This document shows, piece after piece, positions 32,343 to 43,886 of a DNA stretch of 64,000 nt. The notes below the pieces were generated by a model, which ran no database searches, was not told the DNA's origin, and worked only from the letters and a program-made list of their open reading frames with translations. Source of the DNA: Massilibacteroides sp. (GTDB taxonomy: Bacteria; Bacteroidota; Bacteroidia; Bacteroidales; Tannerellaceae); assembly GCA_028708075.1 (NCBI GenBank), contig JAQVZS010000001.1:205319-269318 (forward strand), in the 5' to 3' direction. Positions within the stretch are counted from its first letter, which is position 1. Every line of letters begins with the position of its first letter. The position numbers and the translations under genes are program-made.

Positions 32343-32722
32343 GGTATAATTATTTTTGATAAAATATAACCTCCCCATACGGCTAATAATCCTAAGATAA
32401 CGCTTGTTGTTATATATATAACAAGTGTAACGTAGCTCCCGTTTTCCAACAATCGAAGGTTTTCTGCCGAAAAAGTGGAAAATGTGGTGTATCCACCGCA
32501 TAGACCGACGACTAACAACAATTTTAAGTTGTTATTTGTAACAACGTTGTGGGATATCGCATCCATTAAAAAACCGATAAGAAAACATCCGGTTATGTTT
32601 ATTACGAATGTTCCCCAGGGGAATATGAATGAAGAATGTTTAGAGAACCAAAGGGAAACAAGGTATCGGAAACTGCTTCCGATACCTCCGCCCAAGGCTA
32701 CGAACAATAATTGTTTCAACAT
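32339..32722 (-). CDS. crcB: fluoride exporter CrcB/Fluc
   Basis: LLFVALGGGIGSSFRYLVS, PWGTFVINITGCFLIGF, GLCGGYTTFSTFSAE. Confidence 0.96.
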   Translation of the reverse strand: MLKQLLFVALGGGIGSSFRYLVSLWFSKHSSFIFPWGTFVINITGCFLIGFLMDAISHNVVTNNNLKLLLVVGLCGGYTTFSTFSAENLRLLENGSYVTLVIYITTSVILGLLAVWGGYILSKIIIP

Positions 32723-32725
32723 TTG

Positions 32726-34012
<1,287 letters not shown>

Positions 34013-34182
34013 CTAACTATTTATTAATGCTGAATAATGAAATATATTAAAGCAAATATTGTCTGTGCAATCTCTACGCAGGCCGTTTTTATTTGTTGTC
34101 TTTTTTTGTGAAAGATGCAACTGTACGAAAGGTATAAATATACGAAATTCCCACTCATAATCTTTATTGTTAGATTAATTAA

Positions 34183-34234
34183 GTAGGAACTATCAGCTAC
34201 ATATAGCGGTTTATAACAGGGAAGTCCCATTCCC
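34183..34234 (-). promoter_or_regulatory. fluoride riboswitch (crcB motif) aptamer upstream of eno-crcB-usp
   Basis: Minus-strand GGGAATGGGACTTCCCTGTTATAAACCGCTATATGTAGCTGATAGTTCCTAC; matches GGnnATGGnnnTnnCC...AACCGCnn...nnGCTGATnnnnCCTAC; P2 GGGA/TCCC, P1 GGGAC/GTTCC, P3 GCTA/TAGC all pair. Confidence 0.88.
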
Positions 34235-34247
34235 ATTTCATATTGTA

Positions 34248-34255
34248 CAAAGGTA
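34248..34255 (-). promoter_or_regulatory. Bacteroidetes -7 box TACCTTTG for riboswitch-eno transcript
   Basis: TAnnTTTG on minus strand, 14 nt before the aptamer's first base. Confidence 0.65.
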
Positions 34256-34329
34256 TGAAATATTTTTTATTTCTGAGAGATGTCGGGTGAATTTCTGAAT
34301 TTGGAAATACTCCCGATGCATGCCTTTTT

Positions 34330-34523
34330 TTAAGGCTCCATCGGTATGTGTGTTTGTTTTGATTATCATAGTAAAAACTCGTCCCTATGATTTTAAAAAA
34401 AGATACCGAACGTTTTTAAAAATCTTCGATATCTTTTTTTAAAACGTTCGGTATGATTTTTTTTAGTCTTTATTAGAGTTGAAAATCAACAATTAATATT
34501 TGATTTTTTTCGTCGGGATGAGA
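34330..34523 (-). repeat. dispersed repeat copy A (approximate bounds)
   Basis: Reverse complement aligns end to end with 63586-63774, e.g. TTGTTGATTTTCAAC, AAAAAAATCATnCCGAACGTTTT, AAAATCATAGG. Confidence 0.7.
34403..34454. terminator. inverted repeat inside repeat copy A, possible terminator
   Basis: ATACCGAACGTTTT ... AAAACGTTCGGTAT, flanked by A and T runs. Confidence 0.5.
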
Positions 34524-34591
34524 GGCTATTTTAACAGATGCATAAGGCTGCTTTTTATGCAGCCTTATTATGATAGGGTAGGGTAGATAAA

Positions 34592-35935
34592 TTATAAGCG
34601 TGATTGTATGGCCGCGCTTTCTTTTTCGTAGCCCGGTTTGTTCAACAAGGCGAACATGTTTTTTTTGTATGCCTCTACTCCAGGTTGGTTGAACGGATTG
34701 ACACCTAACATATAACCGCTGATTCCGCAAGCTTTTTCAAAGAAATAAAACAGTTGTCCAATGTAATAAGGACTGACTTGCGGTAGAGTTATTTTGATAT
34801 TGGGAACACCTCCGTCAACATGCGCCAATTGGGTGCCCAGTTCTGCCATTTTATTTACTTCGTCTACACGTTTTCCGGCAAGAAAATTTAGCCCGTCCAG
34901 ATTAGCTTCGTCTGAGGGCACCAAGACGGTTTTGTCCGCATTTTCAACCGAGATAACGGTTTCGAAGATCGTCCGCTCGCCTTCTTGAATCCATTGTCCC
35001 ATCGAATGCAAGTCTGTTGTCAAATCCACAGAAGCAGGGAAAATTCCTTTGTTATTCTTACCTTCGCTTTCGCCGTAAAGCTGTTTCCACCATTCGGCGA
35101 TGTAATGCAATTTCGGATGGAAATTAGCCAGTATTTCGATTTTCTTACCGTTTTTGTACAATTCGTTTCGCATGGCGGCGTAGATGGCAGCGATGTTTTT
35201 TTCGAAAGGTACAGAATCCGCCGTTGTCTTTTCCATGAAAACAGCCCCTTCGACAAGTTCGCGGATATTAATGCCCGCTATGGCAATCGGCAGTAAGCCG
35301 ACCGGAGTTAAAACAGAAAAACGTCCGCCCACATTATCCGGAATGATGAAAGTCTTGTAGCCTTCCTGGTCAGCCAACGCGCGCAACGCTCCTTTTTTTG
35401 CATCCGTGATGGCTACGATTCGTTCCTTAGCTTCCGCTTTACCAATCGTGTCTTCCAATTGTTTTTTCAGAATACGGAAAGCTAAGGCAGGTTCGGTTGT
35501 TGTTCCGGATTTAGAAATATTGATTAATCCGAATTGTTTACCTTCGAGTAATTCAGACAGTTCGTATAGATAATCTTCTCCAATATTATGTCCCGCGTAT
35601 ACCAGCACCGGATTTTTACGTTTCGTCTGCAACCACTCAAAACTGTTGTTTAATGCTTCCACAACAGCTTTGGTTCCCAGATAACTTCCCCCGATACCGA
35701 TTGCAACGATTACGTCGCATTTCGCACGTAGTTTAGCTGCAGTTGCTTCAATGTCGGCCAATTCTGCTTCCGCGATGGAAGACGGCAGATTTAACCAACC
35801 TAAGAAATCATTTCCTTCGCCAGTACCTTTATGCAATTTTGCGTTCGCTGCTTCAGCATTTACCTTTTGCTCATAAACTTGCTCCCGGGTTATTTTACCG
35901 AGCGCTTTTTCGATGTTTAAAAGAATAGTTTTCAT
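34592..35935 (-). CDS. pgi: glucose-6-phosphate isomerase
   Basis: [40 protein letters not shown]. Confidence 0.96.
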   Translation of the reverse strand: MKTILLNIEKALGKITREQVYEQKVNAEAANAKLHKGTGEGNDFLGWLNLPSSIAEAELADIEATAAKLRAKCDVIVAIGIGGSYLGTKAVVEALNNSFEWLQTKRKNPVLVYAGHNIGEDYLYELSELLEGKQFGLINISKSGTTTEPALAFRILKKQLEDTIGKAEAKERIVAITDAKKGALRALADQEGYKTFIIPDNVGGRFSVLTPVGLLPIAIAGINIRELVEGAVFMEKTTADSVPFEKNIAAIYAAMRNELYKNGKKIEILANFHPKLHYIAEWWKQLYGESEGKNNKGIFPASVDLTTDLHSMGQWIQEGERTIFETVISVENADKTVLVPSDEANLDGLNFLAGKRVDEVNKMAELGTQLAHVDGGVPNIKITLPQVSPYYIGQLFYFFEKACGISGYMLGVNPFNQPGVEAYKKNMFALLNKPGYEKESAAIQSRL

Positions 35936-35952
35936 ATGTTTTAATTATCTGA

Positions 35953-36978
35953 TTATTTAAACGTTTCGCTTAATTGCCGGATGACAGTTACTGGAGATTT
36001 CTGTTCATAAAGAATAGCGTAGAGTGCATCCAAAATAGGCATGTCAACTTGATACTTTTCATTGATTTCGTGGATACATTTTGTGCCATAATAGCCTTCT
36101 GCAATCATTTCCATTTCCAATTGAGCTGTTTTTACGGAGTATCCTTTGCCAATCATTGTGCCGAATGTGCGGTTTCGGCTAAACCGGGAATAAGCAGTAA
36201 CTAACAGATCACCTAAATAGGCAGAGTCTGTTATGTCGCGCGCCAAGCCATGAACGGCATGCACGAATTTCCGCATTTCTTCAATAGCGTTGGAGATAAA
36301 AACCGCTTGAAAATTATCCCCGTACTTCATCCCGTGGCAAACCCCGGCGACTATCGCGTAGACATTTTTTAAAACGGAAGCGTATTCTATACCTTCTACA
36401 TCCTCGCTGCAGGAACTTTTTAAATAAGAATTCTTGAAAACGGTGGTTAGTTTCTTCGCTTTTTCGATATCTCTGCACGCCAACGTCAAGTAAGACAAGC
36501 GTTCGAACGATATTTCCTCAGCGTGACATGGGCCACCGATCACTGTAATACGCTCTTTCGGCACTTGGTAGTATTCTGAAAAATAATCGGCGATTAACAT
36601 ATTTTCATCCGGCACAATCCCCTTGATTGCAGAGATAATGAATTTATCTTTTAAGGGCGCAGTAACTTTCGATAGATGTTGCTTTAGAAATGGGGAAGGG
36701 GTGGCGAAAATCAGCGTATCCGATTGCTCTATAATTTCGTTTATATCGGAAAAGAAGGTAATCTTTTTCGTGTCGAACAAAATGTTGGTCAGATAAGACG
36801 GGTTATGCTTCATTTTCAGAAAATCCTCGATTTGATCCGGCCGTCTCATATACCAGTAGATATGTTTTTGATTAGAGAGTATAATTTTTGCTAAGGCGGT
36901 AGCCCAACTGCCACCTCCCATGATCGCCATTTTACCCGGAAAACTCATGTCGTCTTTCTTATCTCTAAACATGATCAA
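35953..36978 (-). CDS. gpsA: glycerol-3-phosphate dehydrogenase [NAD(P)+]
   Basis: MAIMGGGSWATALAKI, KGI, GGPCHAEEIS, LKNVYAIVAG; exact start uncertain. Confidence 0.92.
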   Translation of the reverse strand: MIMFRDKKDDMSFPGKMAIMGGGSWATALAKIILSNQKHIYWYMRRPDQIEDFLKMKHNPSYLTNILFDTKKITFFSDINEIIEQSDTLIFATPSPFLKQHLSKVTAPLKDKFIISAIKGIVPDENMLIADYFSEYYQVPKERITVIGGPCHAEEISFERLSYLTLACRDIEKAKKLTTVFKNSYLKSSCSEDVEGIEYASVLKNVYAIVAGVCHGMKYGDNFQAVFISNAIEEMRKFVHAVHGLARDITDSAYLGDLLVTAYSRFSRNRTFGTMIGKGYSVKTAQLEMEMIAEGYYGTKCIHEINEKYQVDMPILDALYAILYEQKSPVTVIRQLSETFK

Positions 36979-38689
36979 TCCATTTTTCCACCTCTTCGAT
37001 GGGCGGATTCTGTAACTCCAATTTATATTTTTTGTTCAGTTCGCACATTTCCTGTCTTAATTTGTTAGGATTAACATCCTTGAACATCTCTACCGTTGTG
37101 TAGCCTGCTTTTTGCAAAGCCGGAACCCATTCTTCGTTGATTCCTAAAGCGACATATTTATCCGCAGTGTCTTTCTTAATGGTTTTTTCCGGGCGCATTT
37201 GAGGGAAGAACAAAACTTCCTGAATGCTTTCTTGCCCAGTCAGGAACATAACCAAGCGGTCCATGCCTATTCCCATACCGCTTGTAGGGGGCATTCCGTA
37301 TTCCAAGGCACGAAGGAAATCGTTGTCTATAAACATTGCTTCGTCGTCACCTTTTTCGCTCAGGCGCAACTGTTCTTCAAAACGGGCGCGCTGGTCTATT
37401 GGATCGTTTAATTCGGAATAAGCGTTGGCTAATTCCTTGCCATTTACCATCAATTCGAAACGTTCTGTCAGTTCCGGATTGTTCCGATGTTTTTTCGTTA
37501 GCGGCGACATTTCGATAGGATAGTCGGTAATAAACGTCGGCTGAATATAATTACTTTCGCATTTTTCACCGAATATTGTGTCGATTAGTTTACCTTTACC
37601 CATCGTCTCGTCTTGTTCGATATTCAGCTTCCGGCAAACTTCGCGCAATTGTTTTTCATTCATTTTGCTAATATCGATAGCTGTATGCTCCTTAATCGCG
37701 TCGATCATCGTGACGCGTTTATAAGGGGCTTTAAAGTCTATTTCCTTTTCTCCGATTTTCACTTTGGTAGTACCGAGAACATCTAAACAAATTTGTTCCA
37801 GCATCTGCTCCGTGAAGTTCATCATCCAGTTGTAGTCCTTGTAGGCTACGTAAATTTCCATGCAGGTAAACTCCGGATTGTGTGTTCGATCCATTCCTTC
37901 GTTACGGAAGTTGCGGCTGAATTCGTATACGCCTTCGAAGCCGCCGACGATCAGTCGTTTCAAATAAAGTTCGTTAGCAATACGCAAATACAAAGGGATA
38001 TCCAGCGCGTTATGATGCGTAATAAACGGACGTGCAGCTGCTCCTCCGGGAATACTCTGCAACACCGGTGTATCTACTTCCAGATAGCCTCGATTGTTGA
38101 AGAATTCGCGCATAGAATTGAATATCTTTGTACGCTTGATAAATATATCTTTAACGCTGTCGTTAACAATCAAATCCACATAACGTTGGCGGTAGCGCAT
38201 TTCTTCGTCTGTGAACCCGTCGTATACCACTCCGTCTTTTATCTTGACAATCGGAAGCGGTTTAAGCGATTTGCTCAGAATAGTCAGGTCTTGCGCATGT
38301 ATGGAAATCTCGCCCATTTGTGTTCGGAAAACGAACCCTTTGATGCCAATGAAGTCGCCAATGTCAGTCAATTTCTTAAAAGCAGTGTTGTATAATTCTT
38401 TGTCTTCACCCAGGCAAATGTCATCGCGCGTGATATACACCTGAATCCGGCCTTTTGAATCCTGAAGTTCGATAAAAGATGCTTTACCCATAATACGGCG
38501 ACTCATGATTCGTCCGGCAATACAGACGGAGCGAGGCGCTTCACCATCTTTAAACGAGGCTTTTATTTCTGTTGAATAGGCGTTGGTTGGATATTCTGCG
38601 GCGGGGTATGGGTCTATACCCAATTGGCGGAGTTGTTCTAAACTGCCGCGTCTGACTATTTCTTGTTCACTTAGTTCTAATAGGTTCAT
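36965..38689 (-). CDS. lysS: lysine--tRNA ligase, class II
   Basis: FRNEGMDRTHNPEFTCMEIY, GMPPTSGMGIGMDRLVMFLT; start moved to MNLLELSEQE (38689). Confidence 0.96.
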   Translation of the reverse strand: MNLLELSEQEIVRRGSLEQLRQLGIDPYPAAEYPTNAYSTEIKASFKDGEAPRSVCIAGRIMSRRIMGKASFIELQDSKGRIQVYITRDDICLGEDKELYNTAFKKLTDIGDFIGIKGFVFRTQMGEISIHAQDLTILSKSLKPLPIVKIKDGVVYDGFTDEEMRYRQRYVDLIVNDSVKDIFIKRTKIFNSMREFFNNRGYLEVDTPVLQSIPGGAAARPFITHHNALDIPLYLRIANELYLKRLIVGGFEGVYEFSRNFRNEGMDRTHNPEFTCMEIYVAYKDYNWMMNFTEQMLEQICLDVLGTTKVKIGEKEIDFKAPYKRVTMIDAIKEHTAIDISKMNEKQLREVCRKLNIEQDETMGKGKLIDTIFGEKCESNYIQPTFITDYPIEMSPLTKKHRNNPELTERFELMVNGKELANAYSELNDPIDQRARFEEQLRLSEKGDDEAMFIDNDFLRALEYGMPPTSGMGIGMDRLVMFLTGQESIQEVLFFPQMRPEKTIKKDTADKYVALGINEEWVPALQKAGYTTVEMFKDVNPNKLRQEMCELNKKYKLELQNPPIEEVEKWIDHV

Positions 38690-38849
38690 TCTATTATAGT
38701 TTTGAATACATCGAGGCAAAAGTACAAAACTTTTTGAACTTCTATTGTATTCTGTTATAGCTTTAGCTCAAGTCTTTCGATATAATGCTTTGTTTATCGT
38801 TTTCGAGTAATCATTTGTTCATGATGTCAGATTATTTTTATATTAATTG

Positions 38850-38857
38850 TATATTTG
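38850..38857 (+). promoter_or_regulatory. -7 box TATATTTG of symporter gene
   Basis: TAnnTTTG overlapping the ORF-track start 38855, so the true start is downstream. Confidence 0.5.
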
Positions 38858-38878
38858 TGTCGTATAATAGATGTAAAT

Positions 38879-40147
38879 ATGCCAAAAAGAAAGACTAAGT
38901 CCATTCCTTTATATCTTCAGATTATTATCGGCATGCTTGTCGGTATTCTTTTAGGATTACTCGCATTACCATTGCAGGCGCAATCTATTATTCAAGATTG
39001 GATAATACCATGGGGACATTTGTTTATTAAATTGTTGCAGTTAATAGCTGTTCCGCTTGTTTTTTTTTCGTTGGTTAAAGGGGTTACCGGACTTCAAGAT
39101 GTTGGTCGTTTTTCCAACCTGGGGGGAAAAACAATACTTATTTATTTAATCACTTCTGTTTTTGCCGTTTTGGTCGGACTTGGAGCTGGCTTAACCGTCA
39201 AACCCGGAGAGTTGATTAACCGTGAGACGGTTGCACATATTCAGAAACAATATAAAACGTTCGCGGATGAAAAAGAAGCGCAGGCAGAGGCTCAGGCAGA
39301 AGACAAAGGGCCGCTTGCTTTTTTGGACGAAGTAGTGCCTTCGAATATTGTCAGTTCCATGTCGGATAATTCCCGCATGTTGCAGGTTATTTTCTTTGCA
39401 CTTTTTCTGGGTGTGGCCACAATAACGGTTCCACGTGAGAAGGTGGATGTTGTGGTTCGTCTTATCGACGGCATGAATGAGATCGTTCTGCGCATGGTCG
39501 ATTATATCATACGGCTTGCACCATGGGGTGTTGCAGCTTTGATGGCTGGTTTGGTAGTGGATTTCGACGGAGATGCTTCCGTGTTCAGTGCTTTGGCTGT
39601 TTATGCCCTGACTGTCGTCGGCTGTCTATTTTTGTTTATTTTGTTTTTTTATCCGTTAATTATTCATTTTTTCTCCAAACTGCCCGCGAAACAGTTTATG
39701 AAATTTATGTATCCCGTGCAGCTTTTCGCATTTACCACAAGTAGCAGCGCGGCGACGCTTCCGTTTACGATGAAGACCATTCAGACAAAGCTGGGTGTTT
39801 CGGAAACGGTCACGTCTTTTGTTTGCCCTATTGGGGCAACGATAAACATGGACGGTACGAGTTGTTATCAGACAATTGCTATTTTGTTTATTGCCCAGTC
39901 TCTGGGCGTGGATCTGAATGTGTTGCAATTGTTAACAATCGTATTGATGACGGTTTTGTCGTCGATTGGTACGCCTTCGATACCTGGTGGCAGTTACGTT
40001 ATTTTAGCTATGGTCTTGACCTCTGTGGGTATTCCGGCCGAAGGCTTAGCGTTAATTATTGGAATTGACCGTCCGCTGGATATGCTCCGTACATCGGTTA
40101 ATGTTACCGGTGACGCCCTTGTGTGTTGTCTCTTAGAAAAAAGATAG
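38879..40147 (+). CDS. dicarboxylate/amino acid:cation symporter (DAACS/GltP family)
   Basis: AFTTSSSAATLPFTMKT, PIGATINMDGTS, GTPSIPGG, DRPLDMLRTSVNVTGDA; start corrected to 38879. Confidence 0.94.
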   Translation: MPKRKTKSIPLYLQIIIGMLVGILLGLLALPLQAQSIIQDWIIPWGHLFIKLLQLIAVPLVFFSLVKGVTGLQDVGRFSNLGGKTILIYLITSVFAVLVGLGAGLTVKPGELINRETVAHIQKQYKTFADEKEAQAEAQAEDKGPLAFLDEVVPSNIVSSMSDNSRMLQVIFFALFLGVATITVPREKVDVVVRLIDGMNEIVLRMVDYIIRLAPWGVAALMAGLVVDFDGDASVFSALAVYALTVVGCLFLFILFFYPLIIHFFSKLPAKQFMKFMYPVQLFAFTTSSSAATLPFTMKTIQTKLGVSETVTSFVCPIGATINMDGTSCYQTIAILFIAQSLGVDLNVLQLLTIVLMTVLSSIGTPSIPGGSYVILAMVLTSVGIPAEGLALIIGIDRPLDMLRTSVNVTGDALVCCLLEKR

Positions 40148-40153
40148 ATCGCC

Positions 40154-40183
40154 TTGTTAATTGACTCCGTATTGTTACTTTTG
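40154..40183 (+). promoter_or_regulatory. promoter of metA
   Basis: TTG - 19 nt - TACTTTTG. Confidence 0.6.
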
Positions 40184-40213
40184 TGTGCTGTATATAAAAG
40201 TGAGGGATAGAAA

Positions 40214-41149
40214 ATGCCATTAAATTTACAAAAGAATCTACCGGCCATCGAGCTGTTGAAGAAAGAACACATTTTTGTGATGGACTCTCTGCGTGCTTCG
40301 GCACAGGATATTCGTCCGTTACGGATGATCGTTTTGAACTTAATGCCTTTGAAGATAACGACCGAAACGGATCTGGTGCGTTTATTGAGTAACAGCCCTT
40401 TACAAATCGAGCTGCATTTTATGAAGATCAAGGGACATACGCATAAACATACGCCGGTTGAACATATGCAGGAATTTTATAAAGATTTTGATGACGTTTC
40501 CGCAGATTTTTACGACGGAATGATTGTGACAGGTGCGCCTGTCGAACAAATGCCTTTTGAAGAAGTCAATTATTGGGAAGAAATTACCGGAATATTCGAC
40601 TGGGCGAAAACACATGTTACCTCTACTTTTTATATTTGCTGGGCGGCTCAGGCGGCTTTGTATCATCGTTACAAGGTGCCAAAATATGAGTTGCCGGAAA
40701 AAATGTTCGGCGTTTTCAAGCATACAATTTCCGACAGTTCTCTTCCGATATTCAGAGGGTTCGACGATGAATTTTTTGTGCCGCACAGTCGGCATACGGA
40801 ATTGAGAAGGGAGGATATCCTTCGGGTACCGGAGTTAAAATTGATTTCTGAAAGTACGGAATCGGGCGTGTATATGGTGATGTCGCGTGGCGGACGTGAG
40901 TTTTACATTACCGGCCATTCCGAATATTCGCCTAATACGCTGGACGATGAATACAAGCGTGATGCGGCAAAAGGGTTGGAGATCAAAATCCCTGCGAACT
41001 ACTACCGAAATGATGATCCGAATCAGGGTATTGTGGTCTTATGGCGTGGGCATGCCAATCTTTTGTTTACAAACTGGCTGAATTATTATATTTATCAAGA
41101 AACGCCTTACCGGATAGAAGATATTCCGAATTTAGAGGAGTTAGCTTAA
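40214..41149 (+). CDS. metA: homoserine O-acyltransferase MetA
   Basis: MPLNLQKNLPAIELLKKEHIFVM, TSTFYICWAAQAALYH, SRGGREFYITGHSEY. Confidence 0.96.
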   Translation: MPLNLQKNLPAIELLKKEHIFVMDSLRASAQDIRPLRMIVLNLMPLKITTETDLVRLLSNSPLQIELHFMKIKGHTHKHTPVEHMQEFYKDFDDVSADFYDGMIVTGAPVEQMPFEEVNYWEEITGIFDWAKTHVTSTFYICWAAQAALYHRYKVPKYELPEKMFGVFKHTISDSSLPIFRGFDDEFFVPHSRHTELRREDILRVPELKLISESTESGVYMVMSRGGREFYITGHSEYSPNTLDDEYKRDAAKGLEIKIPANYYRNDDPNQGIVVLWRGHANLLFTNWLNYYIYQETPYRIEDIPNLEELA

Positions 41150-41153
41150 CCCT

Positions 41154-43013
41154 ATGCAAAAGCTCCGCCCTATAGAATTATTGTCGCCGGCAAAAGATCT
41201 GACTTGTGGATTGGAAGCGATCAAACACGGAGCTGATGCCGTCTATATCGGTGCGCCGAAATTCGGAGCCCGCGTTATGGCGGGAAATTCGATTGAAGAT
41301 ATCGCTGTACTTTGTGATTTTGCGCATCGTTTTGATGCCCGTGTTTACGTGGCATTGAATACTCTACTCTATGAATATGAACTGGAAGAGGCGCGTATAT
41401 TGTCGTGGAATCTCTATCGCGCTGGAGCGGACGCACTAATCGTTCAAGATATGGGATTGTTGGAACTCGATTTGCCTCCGATTCCTTTACATGCGAGTAC
41501 GCAGACCGACAATCGTTCTATTGAAAAAGTGAGGTTTCTGGAATCTGCAGGTTTTACGCAAGTTGTTCTTGCTCGCGAATTGTCTTTGGACGAAATTCGG
41601 CATATTGCTTCGGCGGTGGACGTACGTTTAGAGGTCTTTGTGCATGGGGCGCTTTGTGTCAGTTACAGCGGACAATGCTATCTAAGTCACATTTTGAGCG
41701 GACGGAGTGCGAATAGGGGTGAGTGCGCGCAATACTGTCGTTTGCCTTATTCTATGGTCGATATGGAAGGACGGGAAATTATGAAAGACAAGTATTTGCT
41801 TTCGCTGAAAGACCTGAACCGTGCGGATCAACTCGAAGTGTTGCTCGATGCGGGAGTTTCTTCCTTTAAGATTGAAGGACGGTTGAAAGAAGTTTCTTAT
41901 GTAAAAAACATTACGGCGTATTATCGGAAGCGATTAGACGAAATATTGGCAAGAAGGTCGGAATTTGTACGTTCATCTGCCGGCGAGAGTGTTTATACCT
42001 TTGAACCGGTGGCGGAAAAAAGTTTTAATCGCGGGTTTACATCTTATTTTCTGAATGGTCGTTCGTCTGATATTACGTCGTTCGAAACGCCGAAATCGAA
42101 AGGAGAACCTGTCGGTACTGTGAAGGAGTTAAAAGGTAATTCATTTACAGTTGCGGGTGTGAAAAAATTGAATAATGGTGACGGATTGACTTTTAACAAT
42201 GAACGTGGAGAATTGGAAGGATTTCGGGTGAACCGGGTAGAAGAAAATCGGATTTTTCCTTTGGAAATGCCCTCTCTGAAGCCGAAAATGCTACTGTTCC
42301 GTAACTATGATCATACGTTTGAACAGGGAATGAATAAACCTACAGCCGATCGGAAATTGAAAGTCCGCATACTTTTTACCGAAAACGTGTTTGGCTTTAC
42401 CTTGAGTATGACCGATGAAACAGGTGCCGGAGCAACGGTGACGGAACCTTTTCAGAAAACGTTGGCGAAAAAGAAACAGGATGAAAATATCCGCGTGCAA
42501 TTATCCCGTTTAGGAAGCACCCTGTTTGAGGCGACAGCTATTGAGATTAGTTTAAAGAACGACTGGTTTGTCCCGTCTTCGCTGCTTGCCGGTATGAGAC
42601 GGAAAGTTGTCGAAAAACTTCTGATCAACCGGACGATCCGTTATGAACGGGAGATTTCGTGGCGAAATCGACCTTTGGAAGCAAGGCCGTTTCCTGAACG
42701 GCAACTTACCTATTTGGGTAACGTATTGAACCCGAAGGCTACTTCTTTTTATCGTGTTTGTGGGGTACAAACTATTGAGCCTGCCTTAGAAGCTGTTCCG
42801 CGAAAAGATGTACCTTTGATGTTTACGAAACATTGTCTGCGGTATAGTATGGGTTGGTGTCCTGTCTGGCAAAAAGTGAAGTCTCCCTATAAAGAACCGT
42901 ATTTTCTTCGGTATAAAGGTCTCCGATTGCGTTTGCAATTTGACTGTAAGGCTTGTCAAATGCTCGTTTTCGTGGATGAACAGGAAGTAACTTTAAATAA
43001 AAATAAACCATGA
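41154..43013 (+). CDS. peptidase U32 family protein
   Basis: ELLSPAKDLTCGLEAIKHGADAVYIGAPKFGARV, GALCVSYSGQCYLS, FKIEGRLKEVSYV. Confidence 0.93.
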   Translation: MQKLRPIELLSPAKDLTCGLEAIKHGADAVYIGAPKFGARVMAGNSIEDIAVLCDFAHRFDARVYVALNTLLYEYELEEARILSWNLYRAGADALIVQDMGLLELDLPPIPLHASTQTDNRSIEKVRFLESAGFTQVVLARELSLDEIRHIASAVDVRLEVFVHGALCVSYSGQCYLSHILSGRSANRGECAQYCRLPYSMVDMEGREIMKDKYLLSLKDLNRADQLEVLLDAGVSSFKIEGRLKEVSYVKNITAYYRKRLDEILARRSEFVRSSAGESVYTFEPVAEKSFNRGFTSYFLNGRSSDITSFETPKSKGEPVGTVKELKGNSFTVAGVKKLNNGDGLTFNNERGELEGFRVNRVEENRIFPLEMPSLKPKMLLFRNYDHTFEQGMNKPTADRKLKVRILFTENVFGFTLSMTDETGAGATVTEPFQKTLAKKKQDENIRVQLSRLGSTLFEATAIEISLKNDWFVPSSLLAGMRRKVVEKLLINRTIRYEREISWRNRPLEARPFPERQLTYLGNVLNPKATSFYRVCGVQTIEPALEAVPRKDVPLMFTKHCLRYSMGWCPVWQKVKSPYKEPYFLRYKGLRLRLQFDCKACQMLVFVDEQEVTLNKNKP

Positions 43014-43816
43014 AATCACTACATAATATAATTCTTGTTGTTTTGGTTTTACTTACCGCGTGTGGTGAAAAGAAACTCGATCCGTCCAAGCCGGTTTATG
43101 TGAATATAAAAACATCGATGGGAACGGTAACAGTTCTTTTGTATGACGATACACCCTTGCACCGTGATAATTTCATTCAATTATGTCAGTCCGGCGCTTA
43201 TGAAGGTGTACTGTTTCACCGGATTATAAAGGATTTTGTGGTTCAAGGGGGAGACCCGGACAGTAAAGCGCACCACCCGGGCGCTTTTTATGGCGATGGT
43301 GATGGCGGGTATACCGTTCCGGCCGAAATTCTTCCAAAATATTTTAACAAAAGAGGTGCGTTAATTGACGCAAAAGAAGGAGATGATGTGAATCCTGAAC
43401 GGGCTTCTGCCGGGACACAATTCTGTTTCGTACAAGGGAAAAAACATACTGACGAAGAATTGAATCAACGTGAAGAACGGATAAACGATATCCGGAGAAA
43501 CTGGTTTTATTATAGGTTCAAAGCCCGTTTATTAAAGCAAAATCCGGAAATAACTCCAGACTCTTTGGAAATGGAAGCGAATATCATGGTGGCAGATACA
43601 TTGGATGTGCTGGGCGTTTACCAAATACCACAAAATCGGCGTGAATATTATAAAACGGTAGGAGGTGTGCCTCATTTGGATGGTTCGGTAACGATTTTCG
43701 GAGAAGTTGTTGATGGTCTCGATATTGTCGAGAAAATGTCTTTGGTGGAAACCGATCCGAACGACCGTCCGTTGACCGACGTCATGGTAATTTCTACGAG
43801 GGCTTTTCAGAAATAA
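43010..43816 (+). CDS. cyclophilin-type peptidyl-prolyl isomerase lipoprotein
   Basis: Lipobox LLTAC; VLLYDDTPLHRDNFIQLC, FHRIIKDFVVQGGDP, ASAGTQFCFVQGK; large insertion in the domain. Confidence 0.9.
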   Translation: MKSLHNIILVVLVLLTACGEKKLDPSKPVYVNIKTSMGTVTVLLYDDTPLHRDNFIQLCQSGAYEGVLFHRIIKDFVVQGGDPDSKAHHPGAFYGDGDGGYTVPAEILPKYFNKRGALIDAKEGDDVNPERASAGTQFCFVQGKKHTDEELNQREERINDIRRNWFYYRFKARLLKQNPEITPDSLEMEANIMVADTLDVLGVYQIPQNRREYYKTVGGVPHLDGSVTIFGEVVDGLDIVEKMSLVETDPNDRPLTDVMVISTRAFQK

Positions 43817-43837
43817 GCATTCCGTGCCGCAAGATTT

Positions 43838-43867
43838 TTGAAAACTGCCCGATTTCGTTTATTTTTG
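43838..43867 (+). promoter_or_regulatory. promoter of holB-like gene
   Basis: TTG - 19 nt - TATTTTTG before ATG 43887. Confidence 0.6.
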
Positions 43868-43886
43868 ATCAGAAGAATCGAATAAC

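Noticed and set aside
34024-34236. 70-aa minus-strand ORF upstream of eno
   Set aside because: Coincides with the fluoride aptamer and leader RNA; no protein-like features
37793-38395. 200-aa plus-strand ORF antisense to lysS
   Set aside because: Shadow ORF of a conserved aaRS gene with no domain signature
43010-43816. Insertion within the cyclophilin domain as a novel fusion
   Set aside because: From memory such insertions are common in Bacteroidetes cyclophilin lipoproteins
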